Part shown: piece after piece, positions 30,191 through 41,293 of the stretch
Layout of the letters: every line of letters starts with the position of its first letter
Numbering within the stretch: the first letter of the stretch is position 1
DNA from: Athripsodes cinereus
Lineage: Eukaryota > Arthropoda > Insecta > Trichoptera > Leptoceridae
Assembly: GCA_947579605.1 (NCBI GenBank)
Contig: OX388305.1
Span: forward strand, 37,647,542 to 37,711,541
Direction: 5' to 3'
DNA length: 64,000 bases
The notes under the pieces: generated by a model
Seen by the model: the letters and a program-made list of their open reading frames with translations, nothing else
Database searches by the model: none
What the model was told of the DNA's origin: nothing
Made by a program: the position numbers and the translations under genes

Positions 30191-30917
30191 CAGTGATATA
30201 ACCCCGAAATGATGGCATATATTTTCTATTTACTTTCGATTTTCAGTTTCAAATATTACAAAAGATTATATAACAAAACGGAAGGTCAAACATTTCAAAT
30301 TCCTATTCCTTTTCGAAAATTAAATGACGGGGGGGGGAATGATTACGTTGCGAAGCTGAGAATCAACTAGCTGTGCCATCCGCCTTGCCACTGTGCCCGG
30401 AAACTAGCATGTGCAATGAAAATTTTTGTCATAAAATGTTTCTAAGCTGACAACATCGTTCTCAGCTGTTAATTTTTTGACGTATAAAATGGTCAATAAG
30501 TCATCTCCGTGAATTGTCAAAATAATACACAAATATTTCAGAGTGTACTAGCTGTTTCTAGAGAATAAAATACACTTTTAGTACTTGTATTATACCTTTT
30601 TATAAAATGTAACAAGAGTTAGAAAAAAAGGAATATACTGTTGATTGCTCAATCTCAAATCACGATGCATTTACTCCATACATTTTTATTAAGTGTTACA
30701 CGTAGTATTTTCAAGAATGTCGTTGTCATTGTTGACTCGTAAAGTAGCGATATTGGGATTGTTATCTCTTTTCAACTACTTGTAATTGAAAGATGATATT
30801 ATTATCTTCTGTCTTTATTCTGTACTTTGTACCTACCTTCTTACAATATACTTATTGATATACCTATTTAGGCATTTTGTATAGATACCTAATGAATGCG
30901 GTTATTTAAAATATTTA

Positions 30918-31013
30918 CTGTACCTGAGAGCCATTAGGACTTAGTGCATTTTTGTCAAAAATGCTAAAGTTACGAAAAAAGCGAAAATAACACTAAATGG
31001 CTCTCAGGTACAG
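30918..31013. mobile_element. 96-bp MITE
   Basis: CTGTACCTGAGAGCCATT at the left is matched in reverse at the right end; the interior is A-rich. Confidence 0.6.
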
Positions 31014-31262
31014 TTTTGATACACCTGATTACAACAAAAAGGGTTGGGGGAGTGACCATTAGTGGGTGATCAATGTTGGTATAGTTGAAAATTACTTATC
31101 TGAGCTTTAGTTTTCAAAACAAATGCTTTATAAGCTCACTTATACAATTATCATTACTTCTTATACAATTTTCATGCAGTGATATGTTATATACTTATAT
31201 ATATTATATATGTATTATGTTGTCACACGCCTTGAAAAAGTCATATTTATCTATCTACACCA

Positions 31263-31916
31263 TTGATTCGATTCCCAAAGTGGTCCAGATGGACCCCCAG
31301 GGGTCCATGGTAGACTTGACGGGGGTCTATGTTGGCGTGACTATAAAATGGGGGTTCACGAGTCATAAGCGAGGATCCACGAATCCATAGTTTAAGTATG
31401 GAATATTCAGTAAATGTACCAGATAATTATTGATTCCAGTAAATATTCTTTATTATTTATTTATTTTATTATTCATTGTACGCATTGTTTACAATAATAC
31501 AAATTAAAACTATTCATAGTAAATATCAGTTATACAATTCAATGCACAGAGGGCGAGTTTATCGCTATAATGTTATGTCTTCCAACTAACCCTTTACTGA
31601 GGTTTTGAAATATTTCAAATTCATATAGGTACGCTTTTGAAAAATCAGCGCTGGGGATAGAAATTTAAACATATTTTTTAAGTATCCGCCGGCTTTGACA
31701 TAAACAATAGTCGGTACAAATACCTGTTACATTGTAGAAAAAGGTACTGTGAGAAAATATTCTGTTAGAAAACCAAGGAGTTTTTGAAATTTTTCAAAGT
31801 TCTGTACCATCTCGAAAAATTTAGCAACGGGGTAGAAATGCAGGGGGTCCAACGGAACCAACAAAATTTTGAAAATGGTCTACGAGATAAAAAGTTTGGG
31901 AACCTCTGATTTACAT
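31263..31916. mobile_element. Degenerate hAT-like element
   Basis: The left end has ATTCCCAAAGTGGTCC and the right end AAAGTTTGGGAACCTCTGAT, recalling the CAGAGGTTCCCAAACTTT ends of hAT MITEs. A LINE 3'-UTR-like fragment (31443-31580; relatives at 40083-40200 and 62103-62235) is inserted inside. Confidence 0.4.
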
Positions 31917-32091
31917 GCTTTGCTGTAAAATGGCTTTCAGCGAAACATAATATATAAAATATATCCTACTCATGAAATCACTAGGTATTTGTAGTATTGT
32001 AGAAATTGACCAATGTACGTTTAATATTTTTCAACCAACGGTTCTTAGTGAAGTTTATGTTGAATTAATTATAAATAAAATACTTCTTTAG

Positions 32092-32215
32092 TATATCCAC
32101 TGTGACTTTTTATTGGACGTGAGCCGGCTTTCAAGAGCTTCCGCTCTCATCATCAGGCTAGCGTAAAGCTCTTGATAGCCGGCTCGCATCCAATAAAAAG
32201 GCACAGTGGATATAT
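32092..32215. mobile_element. Fold-back element, about 124 bp
   Basis: ATATCCACTGTG...CTTTTTATTGGA...GAGCCGGCT recurs as its reverse complement at the right; the loop contains CATCATCAGGC. Confidence 0.65.
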
Positions 32216-32723
32216 TGTTTTAGTGGGACACCTATTTTTTGCTAAATGCTCCACGGTCAGCTGTTAATTTTTTTTTCAATTGTTTGATCCATGATTGTAT
32301 AAATAGGTAGATTTTTGAGTTCTCTTATTAATAAAAAAATTGAAAATACAATTAAATAATTTAATCTAAAAAATGTTTAAATTGATGACATAATATAATA
32401 ATTAATTAATACAATACATAATACACAAACATATTATTACATAATAATATATATAGTATAAAAACAGTAAGCTGCAGCAGTGATTTAATCATAAACATAA
32501 AAATATATTCATAGACAATTAAAAAAAAAACAATAATCATACCAAAGAGAAAGTAATATTGTAGAGACGACTAGGGCTAAAAATTCCATTTCATTTTTTT
32601 TTATTTATATCTATGATATGAAGTTATTTAGCTATATGGACATTCGAATTAGCAGCTGGCAGACTGTGACTAATTTCATAGGACACTTGTAATTTAAAAA
32701 AATTGCCTCAACAAATACTACAA

Positions 32724-33040
32724 TACCCTCACACCGTATCCCAAGCGGGGTAAGCAGTGGATGGAACACCATATTGTTCTATCCTCACCTACTACTTTCG
32801 CTTCCTCTATATTTATGCAGATTCTCAAATATGCATGGCGTTTTTTTCTTATTCAACAAGTAGCCATCGTTGACAATTTGATTCTACGAGGTCAAGCCAA
32901 ATAGTTTTCAGATAAATACATCATTCTCATCATCCATCAAACCATCGCAATTTTTTTCTGCTCATTCTATTCACAATACATATAAGACACCTACTCATTC
33001 TCTTAATATCTTCGTCATGCAACATTCTTTGTACATTCCG
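32724..33040 (-). mobile_element. LINE 3'-end remnant
   Basis: The minus-strand copy of the family at 24244-24640 starts with the complement of CGTATCCCAAGCGGGGTAAG and can be followed for about 300 bp, with several frameshifts. Confidence 0.55.
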
Positions 33041-33186
33041 ACTAAAAAGATAGTGTTAGCATCCCTACCATCTTACTTGTTCTTTGAATAACATTTTTTC
33101 ATAATCAAATTAGTATTTTTTATCAACGTGTAAAATTGCATGCTAGTTACATATTTGTAATAGATCTTTTAATTTTTAATAATAAT

Positions 33187-33530
33187 GGCGATGATCATAA
33201 CAAATGAAATCAGACCCCAAAAATTGGCATGGATTATCATTGTCATCGGATCCGAAGATTAAAGGTCAACTAAGTATTCTGTAAGGTATACACAAAGGTT
33301 AAACACCATTAGGGAGACCACTGCAATGGCTATTGGATAAAATTAACTGAGATCTAGAGGAGCTAAATACTAAAGATAAATGCCAATCCACTCCTCGAGA
33401 TAGAAAGGTTTGGAGATAATTAATTTGGAGGTTTGAAAAATTGCCCTACAAGGGATGTTCAGTCATTGGAATTATGTATGAAAATATTATCAAAAAGGAA
33501 CGATCCTAGTCTCATACTTCTGGGATAAAC
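33187..33530 (+). mobile_element. Possible old LINE remnant
   Basis: Scattered similarity in translation to reverse-transcriptase tails; no intact frame. Weak call. Confidence 0.25.
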
Positions 33531-33639
33531 AGAACCATACATAGTATTAATATTATATACTTTACTTTACCACCACGGCACATCCCACAAGTGGGGTGCT
33601 CAGCAGACAAGCTGCATGTAATAAATATGCAAGCCATCC

Positions 33640-34481
33640 TTATTAAAAAAATATTCTAATATAGATTTATTATAAACACATTTTAAATGTATAAAATCTA
33701 AATAAAACATTTTATATACCAATCATATTCACACAATCTAATAATAATAATAAGTCCTTTGGAAATAAAAAAAAAACTGTTTTTTTTTTTATTGAAAAAA
33801 ATTTGCTAATTCTACACTTCTGTGATATAAAAATAATTAAAGAAAATGTAGATACAATAATTTTAACATTAATAATAATTAAAATAAATAAATAAAATTC
33901 CCTATAAAAATTCAAATAAATGATATCAATATTAGAACTAATTTTGTTACATTATTTCAGTACAACAATACAATATAGTTATCTTATTAATTACAATAAT
34001 AGTGTTTTATTTATTTATTTATTCATTATGGATTTAGTTGTACTGGATACAAAAAAGCATTTTTTACTCTAACTTCAAATAAAATAGCGTTAACTAAAAT
34101 TATTGTAAAACTGCATTTACAAAAATCAACTTATTTACTTGACTACATGAACAGAACAAACAAATGTAAAGATGAATCGTGAAATGCCAAGTCCATCTGT
34201 ATACAAAAACAATATTTAAAAGCAAAAAAAAAAAATTTTATTCCACTGTACAAACTTTCGGTTTCTACCAAATCTATTTCTCTCCCCTTATCACAATATT
34301 TCTAATCCAGAAAGCGGCATAATAAATATTTTAAGGACGATATGAGTTATTTTAACTCAACACGTATTTGTCCATGACAATTTAATCCGTGAGATTTTTA
34401 AATATCCATGGGTCCTTCTCTTACAGTTTATAATCTAAAGTCCGGACCCGAAAAGTAAAGTAAGTTTATAATTATACTATA
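33640..34481. other. AT-rich intergenic DNA, nothing recognised
   Basis: A homopolymer-rich, low-complexity stretch; the minus-strand frame at 33712-33915 is compositional noise. Confidence 0.4.
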
Positions 34482-34489
34482 GTCAATAT

Positions 34490-34929
34490 TAGAGATGCAA
34501 CGAATAGTATACTTGCCGAATACCGAATATTATTTGCCGAATACCCGAATATTCGGCAAAACAATGGTGAGAGTGTGCGGTACTACCGACCACGCATCTT
34601 CGTGTAGGTACCAACATCATAGACATATGTACTAGACTTGCAGCGCGGTACATTTTTTCGAAATTTTTGTATTCCAACATCAATAACAATATTATGTTGT
34701 TTCACTCCATACCAAATTAAATTTATTAATTAGATATTCGAGGATTAATAATTATGCATCTGCAGCTGACAATGAAATAGCAATAATCTACAAGCTATTA
34801 GTACCTTCCAGTTTCAAATTTAAACTATTCGGCAGAATACCGAATAATAGACTAAATATTCGGTATTCGGCCGAATAGTAAAAATGGTGCCGAATACCGA
34901 ATAGTTGCTGAATATTCATTACATCTCTA
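34490..34929. mobile_element. hAT MITE, 440 bp, perfect 8-bp target duplication
   Basis: The TAGAGATGCAAC end at the left and its diverged reverse (CATCTCTA) at the right are flanked by GTCAATAT on both sides (34482-34489, 34930-34937). The interior shares the GGAGTGAAACAACATAATAT region with 26509-27716 (there near 26742) and with 37895-38000. Confidence 0.85.
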
Positions 34930-35804
34930 GTCAATATGCTTTTGCCTTTGCGTATCCAGTAAAAGTCCACTCTTTTACAACTCAATACAGTATAAAGGAT
35001 GTCATCACAACTGATGTACACAACATTTAACCTACGTACATTTTATAATAATACAAGTATATTGTTAGTTTATTTATATTTTTATAAAAATAATCGAGTA
35101 TTTATATTATTATTATTTAATATATGTGAGATATTCTATAATTATTTTAATTTGTTATATTTAATACGCAAATTAGTTATACATCATTAATATTATTTTC
35201 TCTGCCATACAAGAAAAACCAACAAACTTCTACATTTCTTGAGATTTTGAATTATATGCAACATCTGCAAGTATTTAATGTCCTCTATTACGTATACCCA
35301 GCGGTTGTATAAAAATATTTCTTACTTCAAAGGTGACAATTAGCTACTTTTATCTATAATTCCTTAACATGTTCCTGGAAATAAATCCATATTTTTTATT
35401 AAGGTAACCGTCCTCCTTTTTCTAATTCTATCCTTCTTTTTGTTATTTAAAAACTAATTAAATAATTTTGTAAAGTATTGTTCAACAATACCGAGGATAT
35501 CAACAAATTTTATAAATTCCTATACACTTTCAAAAATTTGGCAACAGCGGTAGATATTTTTAAAAAAAGGATCTCATTTTTAAAAATTGGACCAAAACTA
35601 CTTAATTAGGGAGTGTCACAAAATATTCCTTTACAAAACGGACCATCCACCTTTATATTGAAAATATGCCTAAAACCGAGGACACTGTGAAATATTTCAA
35701 ATTCGTATAGCAAATCTAGAAAATATCCTCCTTTTTGTTGTAAAAAAGTTAATCACCTTAATGTTATGAAACTGTACGATAAAGTGACATGAACATTGAT
35801 GAGT

Positions 35805-36222
35805 AATGGGCCACTTGCAGATTTTTTTTTTATTACATAAATGGGAAATTAGTATGAAAGAAACACAACCACAATTTATTTTATTTTTTCTTGCACTATT
35901 TTCTTAGTTATTAGCTTTTAAAAATTGGATTTTCTCGGAATGATCAAAACGATATGGCGGCGCTGTGACGTCACGGAGTCCCATGTGTGTATGAGATTAT
36001 AATCTGTGGTTGCGAAAGTTACTATGATTCACGGGACTCCGTGACGTCATCAGCTGTTTAGAGTGTTTTGACAAACGTCAAAAATTTTGGGTTTTATTTT
36101 TGGAAATTTCCATAATTTAGATATTTAAAAAAATTTAACTGACATATTTGTGTTTTCCGAACTCAAATTTACTAAATTCGATCATTTTTATTAAAATCCC
36201 CCACGACTGCAAGTGGCCCATT
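35805..36222. mobile_element. 420-bp MITE (AATGGGCCACTTGCAG ends), copy 2, inverted
   Basis: Full-length inverse copy of 28135-28553. It keeps the internal inverted TGACGTCACGGAGTCCC arms at 35966-35982 and 36033-36049. Confidence 0.8.
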
Positions 36223-36584
36223 ACAGTTTTATTTTACATTCCCATGTGCAAGGGAGTAAAAAAACTTTATAGTCAATTATCTCAAAACTAGGTGTACATA
36301 CCTACTATGTTGATTTCTCTTGCATAACAATTTATGTCAGTGGTTCAATGTCACACACTTCACATTAAAAAAAAACACAAACTCCTCACTTCAATCACAT
36401 TCCAATTGTTTTCATTCATACAACTTTATACTTGTAGCTAAATAAAATGCCCATTTTTTTATAACATTTGTGTTTTGCGTAAACATACTGTCAAACACTT
36501 TTTATTTCCATTTATTCCTGGAATAGTTTTTCCCAAAAATGTTTGGGAACATACAGAAAATTATTCCAATGCTGTGAAACAAAA

Positions 36585-36745
36585 ATCGGCAAGAGGCCAA
36601 GAGGAAGGCCAAAGCAAAGTTATTTACACAAGAAGTAGTGAGACAAGACATGCAATGTTTCCCATGAGGATGCACTTGACAGAATCAAGTGGTGAAACAA
36701 AACAAGAAAGGCAGACCCCACCACCATGTGGGGCTAATAGTTGTC
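36585..36745 (+). mobile_element. LINE C-terminal remnant
   Basis: One frame reads KIGKRPRGRPKQSYLHKK and further on EDALDRIKW and KADPTTMWG, the RPRGRP...DR..W...ADPTTMW tail of RTE-like elements, with stops. The 108-codon frame overlapping it (36475-36801) is a different, meaningless frame. Confidence 0.5.
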
Positions 36746-37894
36746 CAAGGAGAAAAAGAGAAGCTGTGAAACAAAAATTCACCACAGCACTACATATTTG
36801 AATGATGGAGCAAAATCATACTATGTCCAAATTTAAGTAGAGTGACTTATAAACAAAGTGTGGTTATTGTTATGGTTTTTTGATAGCATATTCACCTGCT
36901 TTGGAAATGTATTATATTTATGTGATATCCATAAATAAAAAAAAAACTATATTAATTTTTGTCAAAGGGAAACAATGCCGTTTTAATATTATAATGTGTA
37001 AATTAAAAAAAAAGAGAGATATGGTTAATAGTAATCTTACACAATAATATTTTTGACAGAAATTTCATGTTGACAAAACATGTGAAAAGCAAATGTAATT
37101 TTGTTGAAAAAACTTTGAACATTAATACTGAAAAATTGCATCCAGTGACAATAGTGTAGTTTAGCTCCGCCATAAATCTAGATTCAATATATAATAAAAT
37201 GCTTAACAGTTCCTACAGAATGCACTGTTTTTTTTTAAGTGATTTTTTACATGTTAAATTTTGATTCAGCATATAGATATGTTCAAATAAAACATATTTA
37301 TTTAAGAAAATTTGAATACAATACAACAAAAATACAAAGATGTGGTAGAGAAAAGTCAGTAAGATAATCAGATTTCAATGATAGCTTTTTTTTGTTACAA
37401 GACTTCTATCTTTCATCGCTCATTCTTCCCCATACACACAATATTATACACTATAAAATTAACCTAACAATATTATTTTTATTAGTACATAGAATTAATT
37501 ATATTGCGGTATGTAATAAATAAAATGAAACTATTTCATAGAGATGTGACAAGACTAGATGTTTTGAATATAGTGCTAATATTCAGTCAAGATGAATGCT
37601 AGAAATAAAAGAGATATAAAATAAAATCGATGGGAAAGATTGCTGTAAATATTATGTCGTTAGTGGATCCGTGAAACCTCTCATGTATCAACTTTATCAC
37701 AGTTAAGATATTGATACCAAATTATTTATCTCATCGACAAAGATATACTAGATTGGTAATTCAAAGAAAAAATCGGATATGCGGCCGGCTGATCAAATTT
37801 GCAGCCTACATAAACAATTTTTGCAACTCTTGGCAGGTATAAAGAATGTCCTTTACTTCAGCATTATTAGGAAAGAGACCATTATCATCTTAAA
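36746..37894. other. AT-rich intergenic DNA, nothing recognised
   Basis: No gene, array or inverted repeat was recognised. Confidence 0.35.
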
Positions 37895-38570
37895 GATATG
37901 GAGTGAAACAGCATAATATTATTATTGTTATTATAAATGTTGGAACACAAAAATTAAAAAAAAATGTACCGCACTGCAATTCTAGTATATCTATGCTCAT
38001 CGAGCCACATCTATTACCAATGAAGAAAAAAACACAATCCCTGAATCTATATAATGAAATCCTGGAAAATATTAGTAAGATACGTTCAATGAAAAATTAT
38101 AAATTAGAATTAAGAAAATATTTTATTAATACTAGAATTTAAGAAAACATTGTATGTTTATATGTATGTAGTGTAATGAAATGTTATATTTAAAAATGAT
38201 TTGTATTAGAGTCTCATAAAATTGTGATCTCAAACTTAATAAAGATTAAGCTAAACTAAACATCTACCGATGAAATAACCTATACTGAGATACCCATGGA
38301 AAAAGTTATTGAGAAAAATTAAATAACTTACATGCAGCTTTTTCTCGGATAATTTCTCAAAACCCACATCTACATTAAAAAAAAATATTATGAGAAATAA
38401 TATTTTGTACCATGCCTTGAAATTCAATATATTAAGGTGATCAACTATTTTTTGTTCAAAAAGAGTACACTTTGCAAGTATTTCATAGGTGAAAAAAAAA
38501 GAAGAAAAAATGATAAAACTTTATTTTCTTTTAAAAACATACTTTTCTTCGGAGTGGATTTTTTTGCTAA

Positions 38571-39098
38571 TGGGGTGTTCACATTTGGCGAATATCGACA
38601 GGCGAATTTCAAAATATAACGCCAGACGAAAAAACAAAATTCGCCGTACGCCCATTGATCGTCACACCTGTTCACACGTCCACCGATATAGAAACGATCT
38701 GTCAGATGCGCTTTGATTTTGACATTGTTTTCAAAATGGCGGACGTCGAGATGGAGATTGCGAAGAGTTTATTTTTAGTCGAAAATGTTATAGTAGAGGT
38801 TAAAGGCGCCTTTTAATTAAGGAAACAAACGCCACAAACCAACAACAAAGATAATAGCTGTCACAAAGCGGGAAACATTATAAAATTTATAGGTTAGAAA
38901 GTTTTTACGGACGCCGCGCACATCTACGCATGCGCAAATCGTTCAACCAGAGAAAAAGTTGGAAGGTGGTCAACTCGAGACGATATCGTTTCTACTGGTT
39001 TTTATCGTTTCAGACTAGCTGTCATTTTGTTCACACGGTTCAAATGGCTGACGATATTTAGGTGCCCTGGCGATATTCGCCAAAGTGAGAACACCACA
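38571..39098. mobile_element. TIR element with GTTCACATTTGGCGAATATCG-type ends
   Basis: The left end GGTGTTCACATTTGGCGAAT and the right end, read in reverse (GTGGTGTTCTCACTTTGGCG), form about 30-bp inverted repeats. Inside are further GCGAAT/CGATAT repeats. It abuts the hAT transposase fragment exactly, so it probably jumped into that copy. Confidence 0.6.
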
Positions 39099-39290
39099 TT
39101 AATGAGGATGTTCGTCTAATAATGTAGCCACATCTGAACAACTTTCATTTTGCATATTAAATTTGACTGTTAAAACGGCAGATAATGTTTTTACAGAAAG
39201 TTGCGACTTCTCACTGCTCCAATAATCATCCCCTAGTGAAAATACCCTTTCAACAGCAGCATTAGTGCTTGGAATACTCTGAAAGTACAA
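39099..39290 (-). pseudogene. hAT transposase C-terminal (dimerisation) fragment
   Basis: The 63-codon minus-strand frame contains IPSTNAAVERVFSLGDDYWS, then LSVKTLSAVLTVKFN, the hATC signature (S-x-P-A/T-x-A-x-VER-x-F-S...L...V...L..N). Catalytic parts of the transposase are absent here. It could be a source relative of the neighbouring non-autonomous hAT copies, but this cannot be shown without their autonomous parent. Confidence 0.7.
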
Positions 39291-39764
39291 ATGAGTACTT
39301 TCAGAGTACCTACAGGATTTGAAAAGAGTACAAAACTCAGTAAATGTGTATAGTCGGTCACCTTAATATATGTACTACAGAATTTGTAAGACACCTTCCA
39401 TGTAACAAATCAGACACATTTTTTTATCTCCTATAAAATGTTGATAAATGGACATAGGAGTTTTTATGAATCCACTGACGATGCATAATGTATAATTTAA
39501 ATACATAATTTGCTAAATAAATCATTACAAAATGATTGATTACCTAAAATCTTTTGCATAGCTTCTTATGTAAAAAATTAATTAACAATAAATAATATAT
39601 AAATAAACATATTAATAAAAACCAACTCTGATTGGTTAATAATAATTATCAAATTGACAATAATACAAAACAGTGAATTCAAAATGACAATAAATATGGA
39701 GAATGACATGCTCATCCTTTATACTAAAACACTGTAATAATATTTTTGACTAATCATCATTATT

Positions 39765-39955
39765 TCTGTCGGTCCCTCAATCCTGAGGATCGTGACCATC
39801 ATGCCTCGTTCTGTAGAACATCTGTCTCCATATTGAGCGATCCTCTGCCATGTGTAAGGCCCCGTGAAGTGAGCTCTGTGTGGCCTCCTTAATTTGGTCG
39901 CTCCATCTTATTGGCACTCTGCCCCTTCCTCTCCTCCCTTCTACAACCCCTATAC
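39765..39955 (-). mobile_element. LINE C-terminal remnant (same family as 44534-45247)
   Basis: The minus strand encodes RGRVPIRWSDQIKEATQSSL, then ALHMAEDRSIWRQM, corresponding to RGRAPMRWSEQVKGATGGTL and ALRRAEDRSRWKHF in the longer copy at 44534-45247. Confidence 0.65.
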
Positions 39956-40334
39956 TAATAAGTAAAACATATTTATTTAATCCAGCATTACGCTCAACAT
40001 ATTTGAGATTATGTGTTTAATACATTGGTACTATTTTTCATATATATGTATTTCTTGATAAAGTTTTCTATACCAGAATTCTTTACTTATTTTATTCTTC
40101 ACTGTACATTGGTTACAATATTACAAATCAAAACAAAGTATCATAAAAATATCATATAGATGTACAAACTGAGTCATAAATTAATATGATTATGGAATTA
40201 ACAACACAAAAAGTGAGAAACTAAACCTGAGTTTATTACTTGCAATTAATTCTTGGTTATTCCTTTTATGGTGGATGTTAAGGTAAAGACAGATAAATAT
40301 ATATTACCAAAGAAAAGCTATATTTAATTAACAA

Positions 40335-40470
40335 AACCAAGATTAGCCAACGTGGCACAGAAGTAGCACTGCTGTCTTTGAGTCATGAGGTTCTGGATTC
40401 AATTCCTGGCTACGGCAAAATGGAGAATGACCTTTTTCAAAATTGTTCTGGGTGTTACATGTATATGTGT
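40335..40470 (+). mobile_element. tRNA-derived SINE, family 1
   Basis: Same head and body as 4005-4235 (GGCAAAATGGAGAATGACCT). The B box has decayed to GATTCAATTCC. The tail appears displaced to 40630-40680, suggesting an insertion in between. Confidence 0.5.
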
Positions 40471-41293
40471 GTATTGTTACAAAAGTACCATAATTTATCT
40501 ATTTATATATTGACAAGCTATAAAAGTTTTAGACATGATTTTTTTTCTTCAATAAAATAACAATCAATAGTGAAAAAATACATATTATAAAAAAACTGTT
40601 GAACAATTATTAGCAAGTATATAACAACATAAATATCTTAGTTTGAGACTTGTTTAATCTGTGCAAATTGCGTCATGTTTTAGATGCAAACTTAAAAAAA
40701 AAAATTAATAAACAAAACAAGAGAATAATTACATGGACAATTGAATGACTTTATTATATTAACAAGAGATTGAAATATATTTATACAAAAATAGAGAGTA
40801 GTGAAAAATAATATATGTTTAAAGTAGTAAAGAAATTGCAATTAGGAACTTAAAATTATAAATGAAAATTTATAAGATTGATTAACTATAAAAAATTATA
40901 AATTCAGCACTATAAGATTGATTAACTATAAAACATTTCAACTACATAAGTATACAATATATTTAATTATTTACTTTTTATTTCTCAGGCAATGTACTCT
41001 TGACAAGTGTCGCCAACTTGCCAATTCAATATTATTAAAACATTTATACGTAAAAATGAAAACTTACAACAAATATTAGTAGAATATAATATAAACAATA
41101 TTATAACTCTAAATATACGCTTACAAATAATTTTTGTTCCATGATTTATTTCATATTATTCTTAATAGTCAAATTATATTCACTAATTAAATACATACAA
41201 TCAAATGTATTTTTAAATACGGCAATACATATCTTAAATGTTACAACAGACAAATAGTAATTTTGTGAAATTTCTTAATATAATAATAGTAAG

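Larger units (their letters stand above)
37895..39300 (-). mobile_element. Larger hAT copy with transposase remnant, interrupted
   Basis: Bases 37895-38000 match the interior of the two hAT copies (GGAGTGAAACAGCATAATAT). At 39099-39290 the minus strand encodes a hAT dimerisation-domain fragment. A different TIR element (38571-39098) is inserted between them. Ends and target duplication were not located. Confidence 0.5.

Noticed and set aside
31085..31390. 101-codon plus-strand frame
   Set aside because: Its end lies in the degenerate hAT-like element (GGTCCAGATGGACCCCCAGG) and the start is low complexity.
33712..33915. 67-codon minus-strand frame
   Set aside because: Low-complexity Phe/Ile/Leu from A/T-rich DNA.
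36475..36801. 108-codon plus-strand frame
   Set aside because: Overlaps a LINE tail that reads sensibly in another frame (GKRPRGRPK...ADPTTMW).
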